From contig JAKVBH010000003.1 in NCBI GenBank assembly GCA_022447495.1, positions 63,207 through 107,829 of the forward strand: a stretch of 44,623 nucleotides of DNA, written 5' to 3'. Shown in pieces: positions 1-8,194 of the stretch. The stretch is from Marinovum sp. GTDB taxonomy: Bacteria; Pseudomonadota; Alphaproteobacteria; Rhodobacterales; Rhodobacteraceae. Every line of letters begins with the position of its first letter. Positions within the stretch are counted from its first letter, which is position 1. The translations under genes and the position numbers were made by a program. Under the pieces are notes generated by a model. The model worked only from the letters and a program-made list of their open reading frames with translations, had not been told where the DNA came from and did not search any database.

Positions 1-420
1 CGCGCAATCCGCGATGATGAGGCCCGGGTGCGCTTTTTGGGCTACCACGTAGAGAGCTACAAGCTTTTTGTCTTTATCGTCACCGCCATTGTCGCAGGCA
101 TCGCGGGCGCGCTATATTACCCACAAGCTGGCATCATCAATCCCGCCGAAGTCGCGCCCATTGCCTCTATCTACCTCGCCGTTTGGGTGGCCATCGGCGG
201 GCGCGGGCGGCTCTATGGCGCGGTGATTGGTGCCGCGTTTGTCTCACTTCTGTCGAGTTGGTTCACCGGCGGCGGCGCGCCTGACGTCCCACTGGGATTT
301 TATACGATCCAATGGACCGATTGGTGGGTGGCGCTGCTGGGCATGTCCTTCGTGATCGTCACGCTCTTCTTCCCGCAAGGTATCGGCGGTTTCTTTGACA
401 AGCTGGTCCGGAGGCCATGA
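1..420 (+). CDS. urtC: Urea ABC transporter permease UrtC (C-terminal part)
   Basis: Only the last 139 residues are present, since the reading frame is already open at base 1. It begins AIRDDEARVRFLGYHV after one residue, the conserved cytoplasmic EAA-like loop of HAAT-family LivM/UrtC permeases that contacts the ATPases. Four hydrophobic membrane segments follow, with the conserved stretch VAIGGRGRLYGAVIGA. It is the inner-membrane permease that forms the urea channel with UrtB. The stop codon overlaps the urtD start (ATGA), so the genes are translationally coupled. The assignment to urea rather than branched-chain amino acids rests on the following urtD and urtE, whose sequences are UrtDE-like; urtA and urtB would lie upstream of the window. 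Confidence 0.9.
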   Translation, partial: RAIRDDEARVRFLGYHVESYKLFVFIVTAIVAGIAGALYYPQAGIINPAEVAPIASIYLAVWVAIGGRGRLYGAVIGAAFVSLLSSWFTGGGAPDVPLGFYTIQWTDWWVALLGMSFVIVTLFFPQGIGGFFDKLVRRP

Positions 421-1160
421 TGAGCGCGCTTCTAGAAGTATCTGGCGTCTCGGTGAGCTTTGACGGGTTCAAGGCCATCAACAACCTCTCCATCGAGATC
501 GGCGAGGCAGAGTTGCGCGCCGTCATCGGCCCCAATGGTGCAGGCAAGACAACGTTTATGGACATTGTGACCGGCAAGACCAAGCCCGATGTGGGGCGCG
601 TGGTTTGGGGAGAGCTGTCGCAATCTCTTCTGTCCATGAACGAAAGCCAAATCGCCCGTGCCGGGATCGGGCGCAAATTTCAAAAGCCAACGGTGTTTGA
701 AAATCAAACTGTGCGTGAAAACCTCGCCATGGCGCTGAAAAACAAGCGTGGGCCCTTCGACGTACTCTTCTATCGCAAATCGGCCGATGGCGCCGCGCGG
801 ATCGAAGAAATCGCCGAAGAGATCGGCCTGCTTGACGCATTGCCGCGCCGCTCCGGGGCGCTGTCACACGGGCAAAAGCAATGGCTTGAGATCGGGATGC
901 TCCTGGCCCAAGACCCACGTCTTCTGCTGGTCGATGAACCCGCCGCGGGCATGACACCCGCCGAGCGGGAGCACACGACCGACCTGCTCAAACGCGCCGC
1001 CAAGACCCGCGCCGTGGTGGTGATCGAACACGACATGGAGTTTGTGCGCCGTCTGGAGTGCAAGGTCACCGTACTCCATGAGGGCTCGGTTTTGGCCGAA
1101 GGCTCGCTCGACCACGTGACGCAAAACCAAGAGGTCATTGATGTTTATCTGGGGCGCTAA
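417..1160 (+). CDS. urtD: Urea ABC transporter ATP-binding protein UrtD
   Basis: This 247-residue ABC ATPase of the HAAT family energises urea uptake. Walker A is GPNGAGKT at about residues 38-45, the signature motif is LSHGQ near residue 150, and Walker B runs into DEPAAGM near 175, followed by the switch histidine in IEHDM. LivG-like proteins and UrtD share the extended loop GIGRKFQKPTVFE seen here. The variant QKQWLEIGM after the signature is typical of UrtD. It starts at ATG 417, overlapping the urtC stop, and is followed 3 nt after its stop by urtE. Expected partners are UrtBC in the membrane and UrtE as the second ATPase. In this group urt operons are usually nitrogen-regulated; the promoter is outside the window. 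Confidence 0.93.
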   Translation: MMSALLEVSGVSVSFDGFKAINNLSIEIGEAELRAVIGPNGAGKTTFMDIVTGKTKPDVGRVVWGELSQSLLSMNESQIARAGIGRKFQKPTVFENQTVRENLAMALKNKRGPFDVLFYRKSADGAARIEEIAEEIGLLDALPRRSGALSHGQKQWLEIGMLLAQDPRLLLVDEPAAGMTPAEREHTTDLLKRAAKTRAVVVIEHDMEFVRRLECKVTVLHEGSVLAEGSLDHVTQNQEVIDVYLGR

Positions 1161-1163
1161 GAC

Positions 1164-1859
1164 ATGTTGAACGTCAAAGACCTCACGTTGCACTACGGGC
1201 AAAGCCAGATCCTCTATGGCCTTGATATTTTGGCAAAAGCCGGCGAAGTCACGGCTGTGATGGGCACCAACGGCGTGGGCAAAACCTCGCTTCTGAAAGC
1301 CATCGCCGGGCGGCATCCTTATAGCGGCGGGTCGGTCTCGGTGGACGGCCAAGACCTCAAACACCCCACCGCCTTCCAAGCCGCGCGCGCGGGCATTGCC
1401 TATGTGCCACAAGGCCGCGAGGTCTTTCCGCTCATGACGGTGGAAGAGAACCTCGAAGCCGGTTTCGCCTGTCTGCCCAAGGACCAGCACAGCATTCCAG
1501 ACAAGATCTACGACCTCTTTCCTGTGCTGAAAGAGATGCGCGGCCGGCGCGGCGGGGACCTCTCTGGGGGGCAACAACAACAGCTGGCGATTGCACGCGC
1601 GCTGATCACCAAGCCGCGCGTGCTGCTTCTCGATGAGCCCACCGAGGGCATTCAGCCCAACATCATCAAACAAATTGGAGCGGTGATTTCCCAACTGCGA
1701 GAAGAGGGTGAGATCGCCATCGTGCTGGTGGAGCAGTATTTCGACTTCGCCTTCGATCTTGCGGACCGCTTCACGGCGCTCTCACGTGGGTCCGTGATCT
1801 TGGATGACGTGAAGGCGAATGTTGAGCGCGAGCGTCTTTTGCGGGCAGTGTCGATTTAA
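1164..1859 (+). CDS. urtE: Urea ABC transporter ATP-binding protein UrtE
   Basis: This 231-residue LivF-like ATPase is the last gene of the visible urt operon. Walker A is GTNGVGKT (residues 34-41), the signature is LSGGQQQQLAIARAL, and Walker B ends in LLLDEPTEGIQP. DEPTEGIQP followed by NIIKQIG is characteristic of UrtE rather than LivF. It pairs with UrtD to power the UrtBC permease. It begins 3 nt after the urtD stop. Downstream lies a 124-nt gap before the convergent capsule gene, and that gap carries a GC-rich intergenic motif. Confidence 0.93.
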   Translation: MLNVKDLTLHYGQSQILYGLDILAKAGEVTAVMGTNGVGKTSLLKAIAGRHPYSGGSVSVDGQDLKHPTAFQAARAGIAYVPQGREVFPLMTVEENLEAGFACLPKDQHSIPDKIYDLFPVLKEMRGRRGGDLSGGQQQQLAIARALITKPRVLLLDEPTEGIQPNIIKQIGAVISQLREEGEIAIVLVEQYFDFAFDLADRFTALSRGSVILDDVKANVERERLLRAVSI

Positions 1860-1870
1860 GTCTGGCGTTG

Positions 1871-1924
1871 GCATTGGGGGCCAGCCGCCAAACCCCCGGG
1901 ATACTTAGGGCCAGAAGAAACAGA
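1871..1924. repeat. GC-rich intergenic element, copy 1
   Basis: A run of G (1876-1880) pairs with a run of C (1893-1897), followed by CGGGATACTTAGGGCCAGAA. Similar cores (CCCCGG, A/T, TATTT or TACTT, then a purine-rich AAGA tail) recur at 4029-4055 and 6217-6240. All three copies lie just downstream of genes, so an RNA-level role in 3' ends is possible. No T-run follows, so it is not a classic intrinsic terminator. Confidence 0.4.
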
Positions 1925-1983
1925 GGCTTCGAATTGACTAAACTGTTCCAACAGAAGACGAACTATTGGATTGACCAATTTCT

Positions 1984-3276
1984 TTACTGGACCGCGCGGA
2001 GTTGCTGGCGCGGGGCGGCGGTGCCTGCGGTAAGTGCGTCGTAAGGGTCTTCGCCGATGAGCATCAGGTCTACGACATGGCGCAGCAGAGTGCGGCGACC
2101 GCGGGCAGAGTAGAAGCCGCCGGGGATTTGGCTCGTCTCCAGTAGGAAGCGGCGGTAATCCTTGTAGGCTTTATTGTCGGGGCGAGCCGGTTGCGCAAAG
2201 AACTCGGGCAGGGGCTGGGGCGAGACAAACTCGGGCTTTGCATAGACCGCACGGCCAAAGGTTTTGATCGGGATGCCACGCCACAGCACCTGTTGGCCGG
2301 CGGTGGAGTTCACGGTGACTGCGGTGCGCGCGTCGTTCAGAAGCTGTGCAAGTTTGCCCCCGCGAACGTAGTGGACCCGGCCTTTGACCTTGTACTTGAT
2401 GACCAAGCGTTTGAGTTCGCGTCGAATATTCGTCCGGCCGTTTTCAAGCGGGTGAGCCTTGAAGACGAGGTGGTGGTGCCCCGGCGCGCCTTCGGCAAAG
2501 CCTTTGACCACGACTTCCAGGAAGTCGGCCATGCGGTTGAAGGCTGAATGCTGTTGGAAGGAGGCGTCGTGTTCCAGTTGGAGCAGACACAGGTGATAGG
2601 GGAAGCCGCCCAGGCGAATGTGGTTCGTGGCCAGCCAACGCTCCAATCCATGGAAGGGCATCAATAGAAGCCGTTGCAGGTAGAGTTGAAATTCCCGCGT
2701 GACCGGCAATTCGCGATGGGCGCGGAAGTGGCGGTAGTCGCCGTTTCGGAACATCACAAACCAATGGTAGAGTGCGCCGTAGAAGACATGTTGGCGCGTG
2801 TCACCCCAATGGGCTGGGGGCAGGGGCGCTTCGGTGTCACACCGCGCGAGCGCTTTTTGCATATCTTCGATCGACATCTCCATGAGCCGCGAATGGCCAT
2901 TGGAGCCGTCGCGCTCGTAGGTCACCCAGTAGGGACGCATGTAGCCTTCTTCGAAGACATGGATACGCATGCCACGATCACGGGCCAGTTCCACGGCGCG
3001 CGCGTGGATGGGCCTTGTGTCGCCATAAAGCACAATGTCCGTGACGGATTTTTCAGCGATGAGCCGGTCAAGATAGTTTGGCCAATCTTCCAGCGTCCCT
3101 GTGTAGGGCAGGTAGCTTTGAGGATGGAACCAGAAGGCGCGGTCGCCGGCATTGAAGCCCACGCGCCACACCTCGGCCCCCGTCATCCGCAGCATGCGGC
3201 CCAGACGGTGGAAGAACGGCCCATGTGGTCCCTGTAGAAACAGAAAGACCCGGGTGTCTCCGGTGGCGTTGCTCAT
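1984..3276 (-). CDS. kpsS: KpsS-like capsule polysaccharide biosynthesis protein
   Basis: This protein of about 430 residues resembles KpsS/LipB, the cytoplasmic transferase that adds the Kdo linker to the lipid anchor of exported capsule. Visible family motifs are FLFLQGPHGPFFHRL near the N-terminus, HVFEEGYMRPYWVTYE in the middle, and TVNSTAGQQVLWRGIPIKTFG near the C-terminus. The start was placed at ATG 3276 (MSNATGDTRV), the usual spacing to the QGP motif. In-frame ATGs at 3294 and 3306 are possible. No KpsC, KpsMTED or other capsule gene lies in the window, so it is isolated here. It converges with urtE and is divergent from ribE. Family membership is clear; the exact sugar donor is inferred. 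Confidence 0.75.
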   Translation of the reverse strand: MSNATGDTRVFLFLQGPHGPFFHRLGRMLRMTGAEVWRVGFNAGDRAFWFHPQSYLPYTGTLEDWPNYLDRLIAEKSVTDIVLYGDTRPIHARAVELARDRGMRIHVFEEGYMRPYWVTYERDGSNGHSRLMEMSIEDMQKALARCDTEAPLPPAHWGDTRQHVFYGALYHWFVMFRNGDYRHFRAHRELPVTREFQLYLQRLLLMPFHGLERWLATNHIRLGGFPYHLCLLQLEHDASFQQHSAFNRMADFLEVVVKGFAEGAPGHHHLVFKAHPLENGRTNIRRELKRLVIKYKVKGRVHYVRGGKLAQLLNDARTAVTVNSTAGQQVLWRGIPIKTFGRAVYAKPEFVSPQPLPEFFAQPARPDNKAYKDYRRFLLETSQIPGGFYSARGRRTLLRHVVDLMLIGEDPYDALTAGTAAPRQQLRAVQ

Positions 3277-3370
3277 TGGGCGTGAATACCTCATATGGTC
3301 TTTCAAATGTCTTATCGGGCTGCTGCGGCGATATTATGCCGGGATTGTGGCCATACACGAGGGGAATAGC

Positions 3371-3961
3371 ATGTTTACAGGCATCATTACCGACGTGGGT
3401 GTGATCAAAGAGATGGTTCAAGAGGGGGACCTGCGGGCGCGGATTGCCACGGGTTATGACACAAGCGGTATCGATATGGGCGCATCGATTGCCTGTGATG
3501 GGGTCTGTTTGACGGTTGTGGCCTTGGGGGATGATTGGTTTGACATGCAGGTCTCGGCGGAGACTTTGTCGAAGACCAACATCGGCACGCGTTGGCGACA
3601 GGGGCATCGGATCAACCTGGAACGGGCGTTGAAGGTCGGTGACGAGCTTGGTGGTCATATCGTGTCGGGGCACGTGGATGGTGTTGCAGAAATTGTCGGC
3701 ATGCACGACGAAGGGGACAGCACACGAGTGCAGCTGCGCGCGCCTGGGGATTTGGCGAAGTTCATTCCACCCAAAGGATCGGTTGCGCTCAATGGGACGT
3801 CTTTGACCGTGAACGAGGTCGAAGGCGATGTGTTTGGCATCAACTTTATCCCTCATACTAAGGCTGTGACGACTTGGGGTGATGCGGCTGCGGGCGATCC
3901 GGTCAATTTGGAGATCGACACGCTCGCCCGTTACGTCGCACGTTTGCAAGACTGGGCGTGA
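3371..3961 (+). CDS. ribE: Riboflavin synthase, alpha subunit
   Basis: This 196-residue protein catalyses dismutation of two 6,7-dimethyl-8-ribityllumazine molecules to riboflavin. It opens with the diagnostic MFTGIITDVG and contains two lumazine-binding barrels. The first holds ACDGVCLTV and GHIVSGHVDG; the second repeats the pattern as ALNGTSLTVNEV and ends GDPVNLEIDTLARYVARL. Length and both repeats match the family. ATG 3371 was chosen because the family always begins MFTG; the frame remains open upstream but no homology is visible there. Other rib genes are not adjacent. The upstream 94 nt to the divergent capsule gene is too short for an FMN riboswitch, and none is seen. Confidence 0.95.
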   Translation: MFTGIITDVGVIKEMVQEGDLRARIATGYDTSGIDMGASIACDGVCLTVVALGDDWFDMQVSAETLSKTNIGTRWRQGHRINLERALKVGDELGGHIVSGHVDGVAEIVGMHDEGDSTRVQLRAPGDLAKFIPPKGSVALNGTSLTVNEVEGDVFGINFIPHTKAVTTWGDAAAGDPVNLEIDTLARYVARLQDWA

Positions 3962-4028
3962 CTTAAGCTAAGTTTATGCAATTTAGGGTAAAAATTTCGG
4001 TGGCTCCGCCCCATCCGCTGCGCCGAAT

Positions 4029-4055
4029 CCCCGGAGTATTTTGAGCAAGAGGAAG
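4029..4055. repeat. GC-rich intergenic element, copy 2
   Basis: CCCCGGAGTATTTTGAGCAAGAGGAAG lies between the ribE stop and the LysE pseudogene start. It shares its CCCCGG..TATTT core and purine-rich tail with the elements at 1871-1924 and 6217-6240. Confidence 0.4.
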
Positions 4056-4065
4056 GTGGGCCGTC

Positions 4066-4695
4066 ATGATTGAGGCGTCGGTTCTGGTCATATACGTTTT
4101 GATTGTTTTGGGCTTTGTGTTCATCCCAGGGCAGCCGACCTTGTTGACGGCGGCGCGTGCGACCACGTCAGGGACGCGCATGCGGTTGGCCACGGGTGCG
4201 GGGATCACCGTTGGGGACGTGGAGCAAGTGCCTTCGCGGTGGTTGGTTTGTTGGCCATCGTCGCGGCGACTTCTGTTTTGTCTGCTTTGATCAAAGACAT
4301 CGGCGCAGCCTATTTGATTTACTTTGGACTGCGCGCTCTGTTTGATCGGGTGCCAGCAGATTTGCGCCAAGGTCGGTTGCCCATTTTTGTGCGCCGATCC
4401 TATCGGTCGGCGATTTTGGTGCAGGTGCTCAACCCCAAGGCTGCGTTGTCTTTCCTCGCCTCTACACCCTAGTTTTATGATCCCAGCCGCCGGGCAAGGG
4501 ATGCTGCAATTGGCCCTTATGGGTGTGATCTTTGCCGCTGCAGGTTTTCTGAGCACGCTTGATTTTGCCCGCGTTGCTGGTGGTTTGGGGAACATTCTGG
4601 GCACCAATGCCGGTGTCATTCGGTGGCAAGGTGGGGTGGTCGGTTCAATCTACATTGGGCTTGGGGTGCGGTTCGCGTTACACTTGCGCCAATGA
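4066..4695 (+). pseudogene. LysE/RhtB-family exporter, frameshifted
   Basis: The remains of an amino-acid exporter of the LysE/RhtB family are split over two frames. Residues from 4066 give an N-terminal helix and PGQPTLLTAARATTSG. The frame must shift at about 4223-4229 to continue as AFAVVGLLAIVAATSV and IGAAYLIYFGLRALFDR, then VQVLNPKAALSFLA. A TAG stop at 4470-4472 sits where the family has a glutamine (LPQF). One extra A at about 4485 restores the original frame for the last third, ending IYIGLGVRFALHLRQ. Two opposite frameshifts plus a nonsense codon make a working product unlikely. Its stop overlaps the start of the next gene, so the two once formed an operon. Confidence 0.85.
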
Positions 4696-6151
4696 CCAAG
4701 CTCTTTCTTGCCTGTCTCTCGACGGAGACCAATACATTCTCGCCTCTGCCCACTGCGCGATCGGGGTATGAAGCCTATTGCCTGCATTATGGGACGGCCA
4801 CCCAAGCGCCCGCCAATCTGATGACCGAGAGCCTGCACCTTTGGCGCGCCGAAGCAGAAGCGCTGGGCTGGGATATCGTAGAAAGCCTCACGGCCATAGC
4901 CGAGCCCGCAGGGCTGACCACGGCGACGACCTACCGAAGTTTCAAAAATACGATTTTGGCAGATATCGACGCGGCGGGGGGCGCGGATGTGGTGCTCTTG
5001 TCGTTGCATGGCGCGATGGTGGCCGAGGGATGTGAGGATTGCGAAGGCGACCTTACTGCCGCGATCCGCGCACGGTGTCCTGACGCCAAGATAGGCGTTT
5101 CCCTCGATCTTCATTGCCATCTGACCGATCGGCTCATCACTGCCGCTGACGCTGTGATTACGTTCAAAGAATACCCCCATGACGACGCCATTCCGCGCGC
5201 CGCTGAGCTTTGGGACATCATCCGGCGTGCGCATCTGGGCGAAGCGGCGCCCCATATGGCGCTTTTTGACTGCCGGATGATTTCGCTCTGTCTGACCAAA
5301 GAGGGCGCCATGGCGGATTTCGTGGCGCGGCTGCTCGCCGAAGAGCAGGCAGAGGGAATTCTCTCAATCTCGCTTGGTCATGGGTTCCCATGGGGGATGT
5401 GGCCGATGTGGGTGCGCGGATGCTTGTGATCTCCGACGGTGACCCGCTTTCGGCTGAAGCAACAGCAGAGCGGCTGGGCCGCGCATTCTTTGACCTGCGT
5501 CATGCGGTGACGCGCACCTATCCGGGATTGTCAGAATGCCTGGCACGCGCGGCGGGGCGGTCTGGGCGCGTTGTGCTGGCGGACATGTCCGACAATTCCG
5601 GGGACGGGGCACCCGGGGATTCAACCTATGTACTCGACGCCATTCTCGAACGCGGAGACCGCGATGTGGCGGTGGGTATGATCTTTGATCCCGGCGCGGT
5701 GGCGATTGCGCGCGATGCAGGGGAGGGCACGACGCTCAGCCTACGTATTGGGGGTAAGTTGGAGGCGGCCTCGGGACAGCCCTTGGATGTGACCGCAGAG
5801 GTCAAAGCGGTTCGAGAAAATTGTAGCCAGCACTTGGGCTCGGCGCGAGAGCCCATGGGAACCGCCGTTTGGTTGGCGCTGCCGGGCCGTGTGGATGTGG
5901 TGCTCAACGATGTACGGGTTCAGGTCTATCACCCCGAGGTTTTCACGCAATTGGGGATTGATTTGAGGTCCAAGCGATTGATCGCCGTGAAGTCGCTGTT
6001 TCATTTCTACACAGCCTTCGCTGCGCTGGCCTCGGAAATCATTTTCTGCGCCACGCCAGGGCGGCTCAATTGCAATTTTGAGACGTTGACCTACACCAGG
6101 CGATCAATACCGCTTTGGCCCTTTGATGCGGATCCTTGGGCCGACGCGTGA
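4692..6151 (+). pseudogene. M81-family metallopeptidase (MlrC-like), single-base frameshift
   Basis: This is a homologue of MlrC/microcystinase C, a zinc metallopeptidase family. The first part (from ATG 4692) has STETNTFSP, LLSLHGAMVAEG, SLDLHCHLTDRL and EYPHDDAIPRA, the metal-binding region. The C-terminal MlrC domain (VLADMSDNSGDGAPGDSTY, YHPEVFTQLGIDLRSKRLI) lies in another frame from about 5390. The junction is a run of five G at 5392-5396. Adding one G restores FPWGDVADVGARM, the expected family sequence, with no other defect over some 480 codons. It is therefore either a very recent pseudogene or a base-call error. The start overlaps the stop of the LysE pseudogene (ATGA). Confidence 0.85.
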
Positions 6152-6216
6152 TTGGAGGCGTCGCCCATCGGGCTTGAACCCAAGGCGCCCAAAGGACGTC
6201 CCCCGTCCGTCAGACG

Positions 6217-6240
6217 CCCCCCGGATATTTTCGGCGTGTT
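6217..6240. repeat. GC-rich intergenic element, copy 3
   Basis: CCCCCCGGATATTTTCGGCG has the same CCCCGG..TATTT core as 1893-1910 and 4029-4042. Here the purine-rich tail is absent or diverged. Confidence 0.4.
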
Positions 6241-6395
6241 CGGTTTGTATTGGATGCCGTGTGTGCTGCCTCTCGCTCCGGTCGAAGCCGCAAAGTGATA
6301 CATTCATTTTGCAGTCAAACTGAAAGTGCCTGAGCCAGCAGAAACACACGAAGTTCTTGTGATCAGAGCGTTCGCTTGCGCGTGGGGTATGGGAG

Positions 6396-6432
6396 CTATC
6401 TGCACAGTTCAGGGGTCAAACTGTGCAGATAG
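6396..6432. repeat. Perfect 14-bp inverted repeat (hairpin)
   Basis: CTATCTGCACAGTT (6396-6409) is exactly complementary to AACTGTGCAGATAG (6419-6432), with a 9-nt loop. Outer GGG (6391-6393) and CCC (6434-6436) could extend the stem past a small bulge. It sits between convergent genes, where a bidirectional terminator is expected, but no T-run follows on either strand. A small mobile or repeated element is the alternative. Confidence 0.7.
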
Positions 6433-6476
6433 GCCCCGTTGCCTGTTGCGGGTTCGGTGCCGTAAGATTGGCGAAA

Positions 6477-7694
6477 TCACGCTACTTGGAGGCCTTTGAG
6501 CTGGCCAATGAGTTTGGGGATTTTCTCTTTGAACTTGAAGAAACCGTGGGTCGCATGGGGCCAGCACAGCGCATCGTATCGACGCAGCGGCGTCACCAGC
6601 TCTTGGTTTTGCGCGGCAAGGAGCGGCTTGAGTTCGGCAAACATGGTCGCAGTCGGCCCCGTTGGCGCAAAGGGCGAGACGATCTGCCCTGCGTTGGTTT
6701 GGGCGGCCCAAGCTGCGATCTCACTTGCATCGGCGCAGGCAGTCACAGGGCCGAGGCGATCCCCCCATCGCGAAGTAACATCGTCGAGTGTGCCTTGTTT
6801 GAAGGCGCCCAGATGCGGCGCTGGGGCGAGAGGCGAGACGTGCTCTGCGTCGTGCCACGTGGCCGTGGTAAGGGGGCTCAAACCTTGGTCGAACAAGAAG
6901 CTCGGGCTGAGGTCTTCGCTGGTGAGCAAAAGCGCCGAAGGACGCTTTGTATCCCAGATTGCGGGCTCAGGTGGCGCGGTGCGAGGTGGATGATCCGGAC
7001 CATCCAACGGTGCGGCAAAGCCCGCTAAGCCTTTGGGATTAAACCGACCTTCGGTGTACTTGGCGATGTTTTCGGGTCGGGCAAGATAGGTCTTGCCCTT
7101 GGTCTGTAGACCACCGACCCAGCGCCATGACAGCGTGTTCGAGGCGGGATCGCCATCGAGCAAATGGCGCATGAAAAAGTCCGCGCCCAACTCCCAAGGC
7201 AGTCGAAGCGTAAAGATCCAAATCGAGGCAAACCACATGCGCGCGTGGTTGTGCAGGTAGCCTGTGTCGACCAATTCGCGCGCCCAATGATCAAAGGCGT
7301 CGATGCCCGTTTCGCCTTTGCAGGCGGCTTCCCAATCGCGACGCAGGCCCCCTTGGGTTGCCACATCGTCGAGGCGCGCTTTGAGGCCCGCGCGGTACAT
7401 TTCCCACACGCTTGGGCGCAGCTGCAGCCAGCCTTTCCAATAGGTTCGCCAAAAGACCTCCTGGACGTATTTCTCCGCCGATGAGAGCGTGTGGCGCCCA
7501 AGCACTGCGGTGAGAACGTCTTCTTCTGTGATCAATCGATGGCGGATGTAGGGCGATAGAACCGAGACTGACTTGGTATGCAGACCAGGGCCATTGTCAT
7601 AGTTTCGCCCGCCTGCATAAGTCTTTGATGCCTTTGGTAAAAAGGCTGTCATGCGAGAGAGAGATTCTGTGCGAGATGGATCGAACTGGGTCAT
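6477..7694 (-). CDS. Photolyase/cryptochrome-like FAD-binding protein with permuted domains
   Basis: This 405-residue protein begins directly with the helical FAD-binding domain of DNA photolyases, without the usual N-terminal alpha/beta antenna domain. Motifs are GGRNYDNGPGLHTKSVSVLSP near residues 28-48, EKYVQEVFWRTYWKGWL, and YLHNHARMWFASIW with DGDPASNTLSWRWVGG (about 155-215), matching the flavin and DNA-binding core. Residues from about 250 form a second domain ending in a photolyase-like GFFKFKEKIP. I infer that this C-terminal part is the antenna domain moved behind the FAD domain. It is the last gene of a minus-strand arsR - SRPBCC - photolyase-like unit, and its start lies in the 3' end of the SRPBCC frame. 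A repair or light-sensing role is plausible but not shown. Confidence 0.8.
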   Translation of the reverse strand: MTQFDPSRTESLSRMTAFLPKASKTYAGGRNYDNGPGLHTKSVSVLSPYIRHRLITEEDVLTAVLGRHTLSSAEKYVQEVFWRTYWKGWLQLRPSVWEMYRAGLKARLDDVATQGGLRRDWEAACKGETGIDAFDHWARELVDTGYLHNHARMWFASIWIFTLRLPWELGADFFMRHLLDGDPASNTLSWRWVGGLQTKGKTYLARPENIAKYTEGRFNPKGLAGFAAPLDGPDHPPRTAPPEPAIWDTKRPSALLLTSEDLSPSFLFDQGLSPLTTATWHDAEHVSPLAPAPHLGAFKQGTLDDVTSRWGDRLGPVTACADASEIAAWAAQTNAGQIVSPFAPTGPTATMFAELKPLLAAQNQELVTPLRRYDALCWPHATHGFFKFKEKIPKLIGQLKGLQVA

Positions 7695-8194
7695 GCTGTG
7701 CGAGGTAACCCGCGCGCGGTTCGGATCAAGCCGGTGCGGCGTTTTCTGCGGCTTGGACCAGACCAGTCAGCACCCCATCCCGTGAGATAGCTGAGGCGTT
7801 GGTCCTCGGCTTCTTCGCCATTCACTTCGAACCCCGAGTGTACGAGGTGCAATGTGCACCCTGCGTCGGTGTCTGTGAAGCTCAGCGAGACCGTCGTTGC
7901 ATGGGCCGCATCGCGACCTGGGTACCACGCGATTTCGGCGTGGTGCGGCGGGTCAAAGCGGCTCAGATGTCCCCAAAAATAGGTGTCGCCGTCTGGGCCT
8001 GTCTCGGTGATGGTGCCATTTAGGCGGAGGTCCAAAGAAACGGATTTCGCGATTCTGTCTTGGCGGATTGAGACGCTGTGTGTTTCTTTGGGCCACCACA
8101 TGTCCATGTTTTCAAGGAACAATTGAAAGGCGCGTGTTGCGGGAAGCGGGACGGTGATTGTTTTTTCAACAGCCATCAGGTGCGTTTGGGTCAT
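7691..8194 (-). CDS. SRPBCC/AHSA1-type protein with altered C-terminus
   Basis: This 167-residue protein has the START-like SRPBCC fold (AHSA1 type), commonly encoded beside ArsR regulators. Recognisable parts are TITVPLPATRAFQLFLE, WPKETHSVS, YFWGHLSRFDPPHHAEIAWYPG and VSLSFTDTDAGCTLHLVHSGFE. The conserved ending normally reads YLTGW.GVLTGLVQAAEN. Here, after YLTGW, the frame reads an arginine-rich tail, while the expected VLTGLVQAAENAAPA followed by a stop (7726-7728) exists in another frame. A 1-base loss or 2-base gain near 7765 therefore replaced the terminal helix and extended the gene into the photolyase start. The start at 8194 overlaps the ArsR stop (ATGA). Function is unknown; ligand binding is the family expectation. 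Confidence 0.75.
   Translation of the reverse strand: MTQTHLMAVEKTITVPLPATRAFQLFLENMDMWWPKETHSVSIRQDRIAKSVSLDLRLNGTITETGPDGDTYFWGHLSRFDPPHHAEIAWYPGRDAAHATTVSLSFTDTDAGCTLHLVHSGFEVNGEEAEDQRLSYLTGWGADWSGPSRRKRRTGLIRTARGLPRTA

Larger units (their letters stand above)
6152..6476. other. Gene-free gap between convergent genes
   Basis: These 325 bases separate the MlrC-like pseudogene and the photolyase-like gene, which point toward each other. They contain copy 3 of the GC-rich element (6217-6240) and a strong inverted repeat (6396-6432). Short open frames are present, but none shows a recognisable protein or good ribosome-binding site. Confidence 0.6.

Noticed and set aside
864..1694. Long open frame (276 codons) on the minus strand across urtD and urtE
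   Set aside because: It is antisense to two clearly conserved genes, and its translation resembles no protein family. It follows from the high GC content of those genes.
3307..3370. FMN riboswitch before riboflavin synthase
   Set aside because: Only 64 nt separate the longest divergent frame from ribE, and none of the conserved RFN elements is seen.
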